This document shows, piece after piece, positions 62,742 to 64,000 of a stretch of DNA of 64,000 nucleotides. A model generated the notes under the pieces. That model made no database searches. It was given only the letters and a program-made list of their open reading frames with translations, and was not told the DNA's origin. Every line of letters begins with the position of its first letter. The first letter of the stretch is position 1. This DNA comes from Muribaculaceae bacterium. Its GTDB lineage: Bacteria; Bacteroidota; Bacteroidia; Bacteroidales; Muribaculaceae. The DNA lies in assembly GCA_017555085.1 (NCBI GenBank), contig JAFZHD010000023.1:1-64000 (forward strand). Reading direction: 5' to 3'. The translations under genes were made by a program, and so were the position numbers.

Positions 62742-64000
62742 ATAAAATAACAAGATACTTAACGGTGGCTTTAATGTGTGCAATCGCCGCCACTGCAACT
62801 GCGCAAACCGATGATTCACAACCTCAACTGCACCGACCGTTGAACATTCCCTTGGTGTTAAGCGGTAACTTCGGCGAGTTGCGTAGCAATCACTTTCACT
62901 CGGGTGTTGACTTCAAGACACAAGGCAAAACAGGCTTTCGCATCTATTGCGCTGCCGACGGCTATGTGTCGCGTGTGTTGGTATCTCCGTGGGGATTTGG
63001 CCGCGCTGTTTATGTCAATCATCCCTCAATAGGGTTGACAACCGTATATGGTCACCTTGAATCGTTCGCATCTAAGATTGACAAAATTGTCGTTGCCGAG
63101 CAATATGCCAAAGAGTCGTTTGCCGTAGATATGACATTTGGCGAAGGAGAGATTCCTGTCAAGAAAGGCGAGATAATAGCGTTTAGCGGCAACTCTGGCT
63201 CATCGGGTGGTCCGCATTTGCACATGGATGTTCGCGACCTTGCGACAGGCGATGCTCTTGACCCATTGGCCTATTACCATAATATGCTTGAAGATAAAGT
63301 GAAACCCGAGTTGCGATTATTAGCGCTTTATCCTCATGAAGGAGCGGGATTGGTTAATGATACCACCGTGGCCGATTATCGTCAGCCGGCCGATATAGCA
63401 AAACCGTTTACGGCGTGGGGCCGAGTAGTGCCAGGCATCAAAGCCTATGATAAAATGACCGGGGTAAATAATATCTTTGGTATTAAATACTTGACATTGT
63501 ATGTTGACGGTCAGGTGTTCTATAAGCGAATAATTGACCGATATGCGTTTAGCCAAACTCGCGCTGTTAACACGCTGTTTAACTATGCCGACAAAAATAA
63601 TTCGTGGGTAATGGTAACTGATGTTCCGTCAAGCAAGCCACTTGGTGATATGATTGAAACCGATGCCTCATGTGGGGTGCTCACCATTGACCAGGAGCGT
63701 GATTATAAGTGCCGATTTGAGATGTGTGACATCTATGGAAACAAATCGCGCGTTGATTTTGTAATTAATGGCAAGCGTGGCGACATTCCCGCAAAGGTTA
63801 CTAACGGTACTCCGTTTCATTATGAAGGCTATAACACCTATAATATGAACGGATTGTATGTGCATTTCCCTGCCGGAACATTCTATAAGGATATTGATTT
63901 CACAGCCAAATCAACTGCCGATTCAAGATATTATTCGGCTGTTCACGAAATGGGTAATGTGGGAATTCCGATGCACCAAAATTGCGACTTGAAAATCTCG
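62738..64000 (+). CDS. M23 family metallopeptidase (3' end outside the window)
   Basis: 421 codons are open to the end of the window; the C-terminus is cut off. The ATG overlaps the GH9 stop (ATGA), which indicates translational coupling. The signal peptide is about 1-22 (ending TATAQ). The LytM/peptidase M23 domain follows at once (about 35-175): HSGVDF (His54, Asp58) and GPHLHMDV (His160, His162) supply the zinc ligands and catalytic His. The rest is a long beta-rich extension of unknown role. Members cleave peptidoglycan stem peptides, so this is probably a murein hydrolase or an activator. Confidence 0.92.
   Translation, partial: MNKITRYLTVALMCAIAATATAQTDDSQPQLHRPLNIPLVLSGNFGELRSNHFHSGVDFKTQGKTGFRIYCAADGYVSRVLVSPWGFGRAVYVNHPSIGLTTVYGHLESFASKIDKIVVAEQYAKESFAVDMTFGEGEIPVKKGEIIAFSGNSGSSGGPHLHMDVRDLATGDALDPLAYYHNMLEDKVKPELRLLALYPHEGAGLVNDTTVADYRQPADIAKPFTAWGRVVPGIKAYDKMTGVNNIFGIKYLTLYVDGQVFYKRIIDRYAFSQTRAVNTLFNYADKNNSWVMVTDVPSSKPLGDMIETDASCGVLTIDQERDYKCRFEMCDIYGNKSRVDFVINGKRGDIPAKVTNGTPFHYEGYNTYNMNGLYVHFPAGTFYKDIDFTAKSTADSRYYSAVHEMGNVGIPMHQNCDLKIS

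Overview
This window is a chromosomal segment of a Bacteroidales bacterium, possibly a Muribaculaceae- or Prevotella-like gut anaerobe; family and genus cannot be fixed from this sequence alone. The evidence is a set of promoters of the Bacteroidetes type (TTTG or ATTG, 19-20 bp spacer, TAnnTTTG), two secreted subtilisins with C-terminal type IX secretion sorting domains, many lipoproteins and outer-membrane beta-barrels (FadL/OmpP1, DcaP-like), a BtDPP III-like M49 peptidase (HECLGH), a bifunctional DAHP synthase/chorismate mutase, and moderate GC. Almost everything is core metabolism or cell-envelope function. I saw no rRNA, tRNA, CRISPR array, insertion sequence or intact prophage.

Layout. 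1-4 kb: the tail of an unknown gene, ribosomal protein L31 type B, a biotin-dependent carboxyltransferase with two tandem biotinyl domains, and a PHP-type tyrosine phosphatase. 4-10 kb: a reverse-strand cluster dxr-rseP-rRNA methyltransferase-M49 peptidase. 10-13.6 kb: PBP1A-type peptidoglycan synthase and a WG-repeat protein. 13.7-17.8 kb: the aromatic amino acid operon pheA-aminotransferase-DAHP synthase/chorismate mutase-tyrA on the reverse strand. It is preceded by a 25-codon leader ORF extremely rich in Phe and Tyr codons and by mutually exclusive antiterminator and terminator hairpins, a textbook ribosome-mediated attenuator. 18-21 kb: dnaJ, grpE, ispE and a KptA/Tpt1-like RNA 2'-phosphotransferase. 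21.5-25.2 kb: dnaB, a secreted leucine-rich repeat protein and cysK. 25.3-27.0 kb: a frame-broken relic of a mobile-element polyvalent toxin-like protein. 27-31.2 kb: a DcaP-like porin divergent from a low-complexity secreted protein and an OmpP1/FadL porin; four helically phased TGTTACA repeats lie between them.

31.3-40 kb: small lipoprotein, DUF486 membrane protein, Ntn-hydrolase, thioesterase, dprA, nucleoside phosphorylase, LptF/G-like permease, tgt, dus and a sugar-nucleotidyltransferase-like gene. 40-45 kb: lepA, nhaA, RluA-type pseudouridine synthase and fmt. 45-49 kb: serA-serC (serine synthesis; serA has Lys where most relatives have the catalytic His) and rarA. 49-52 kb: small membrane protein, PstS-like lipoprotein and a large TPR protein. 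52-57.6 kb: two tandem subtilisin-like T9SS cargo proteases and cdsA. 57.6-64 kb: purM, an MltF-like lytic transglycosylase, a DUF3332 lipoprotein, a GH9 glycosidase and an M23 peptidase that runs off the window.

The most notable observation is the Phe/Tyr attenuator at 17638-17834. It has every component of the classical mechanism (promoter, Shine-Dalgarno, codon-biased leader peptide, antiterminator, terminator) and sits directly in front of the operon that makes exactly these two amino acids.
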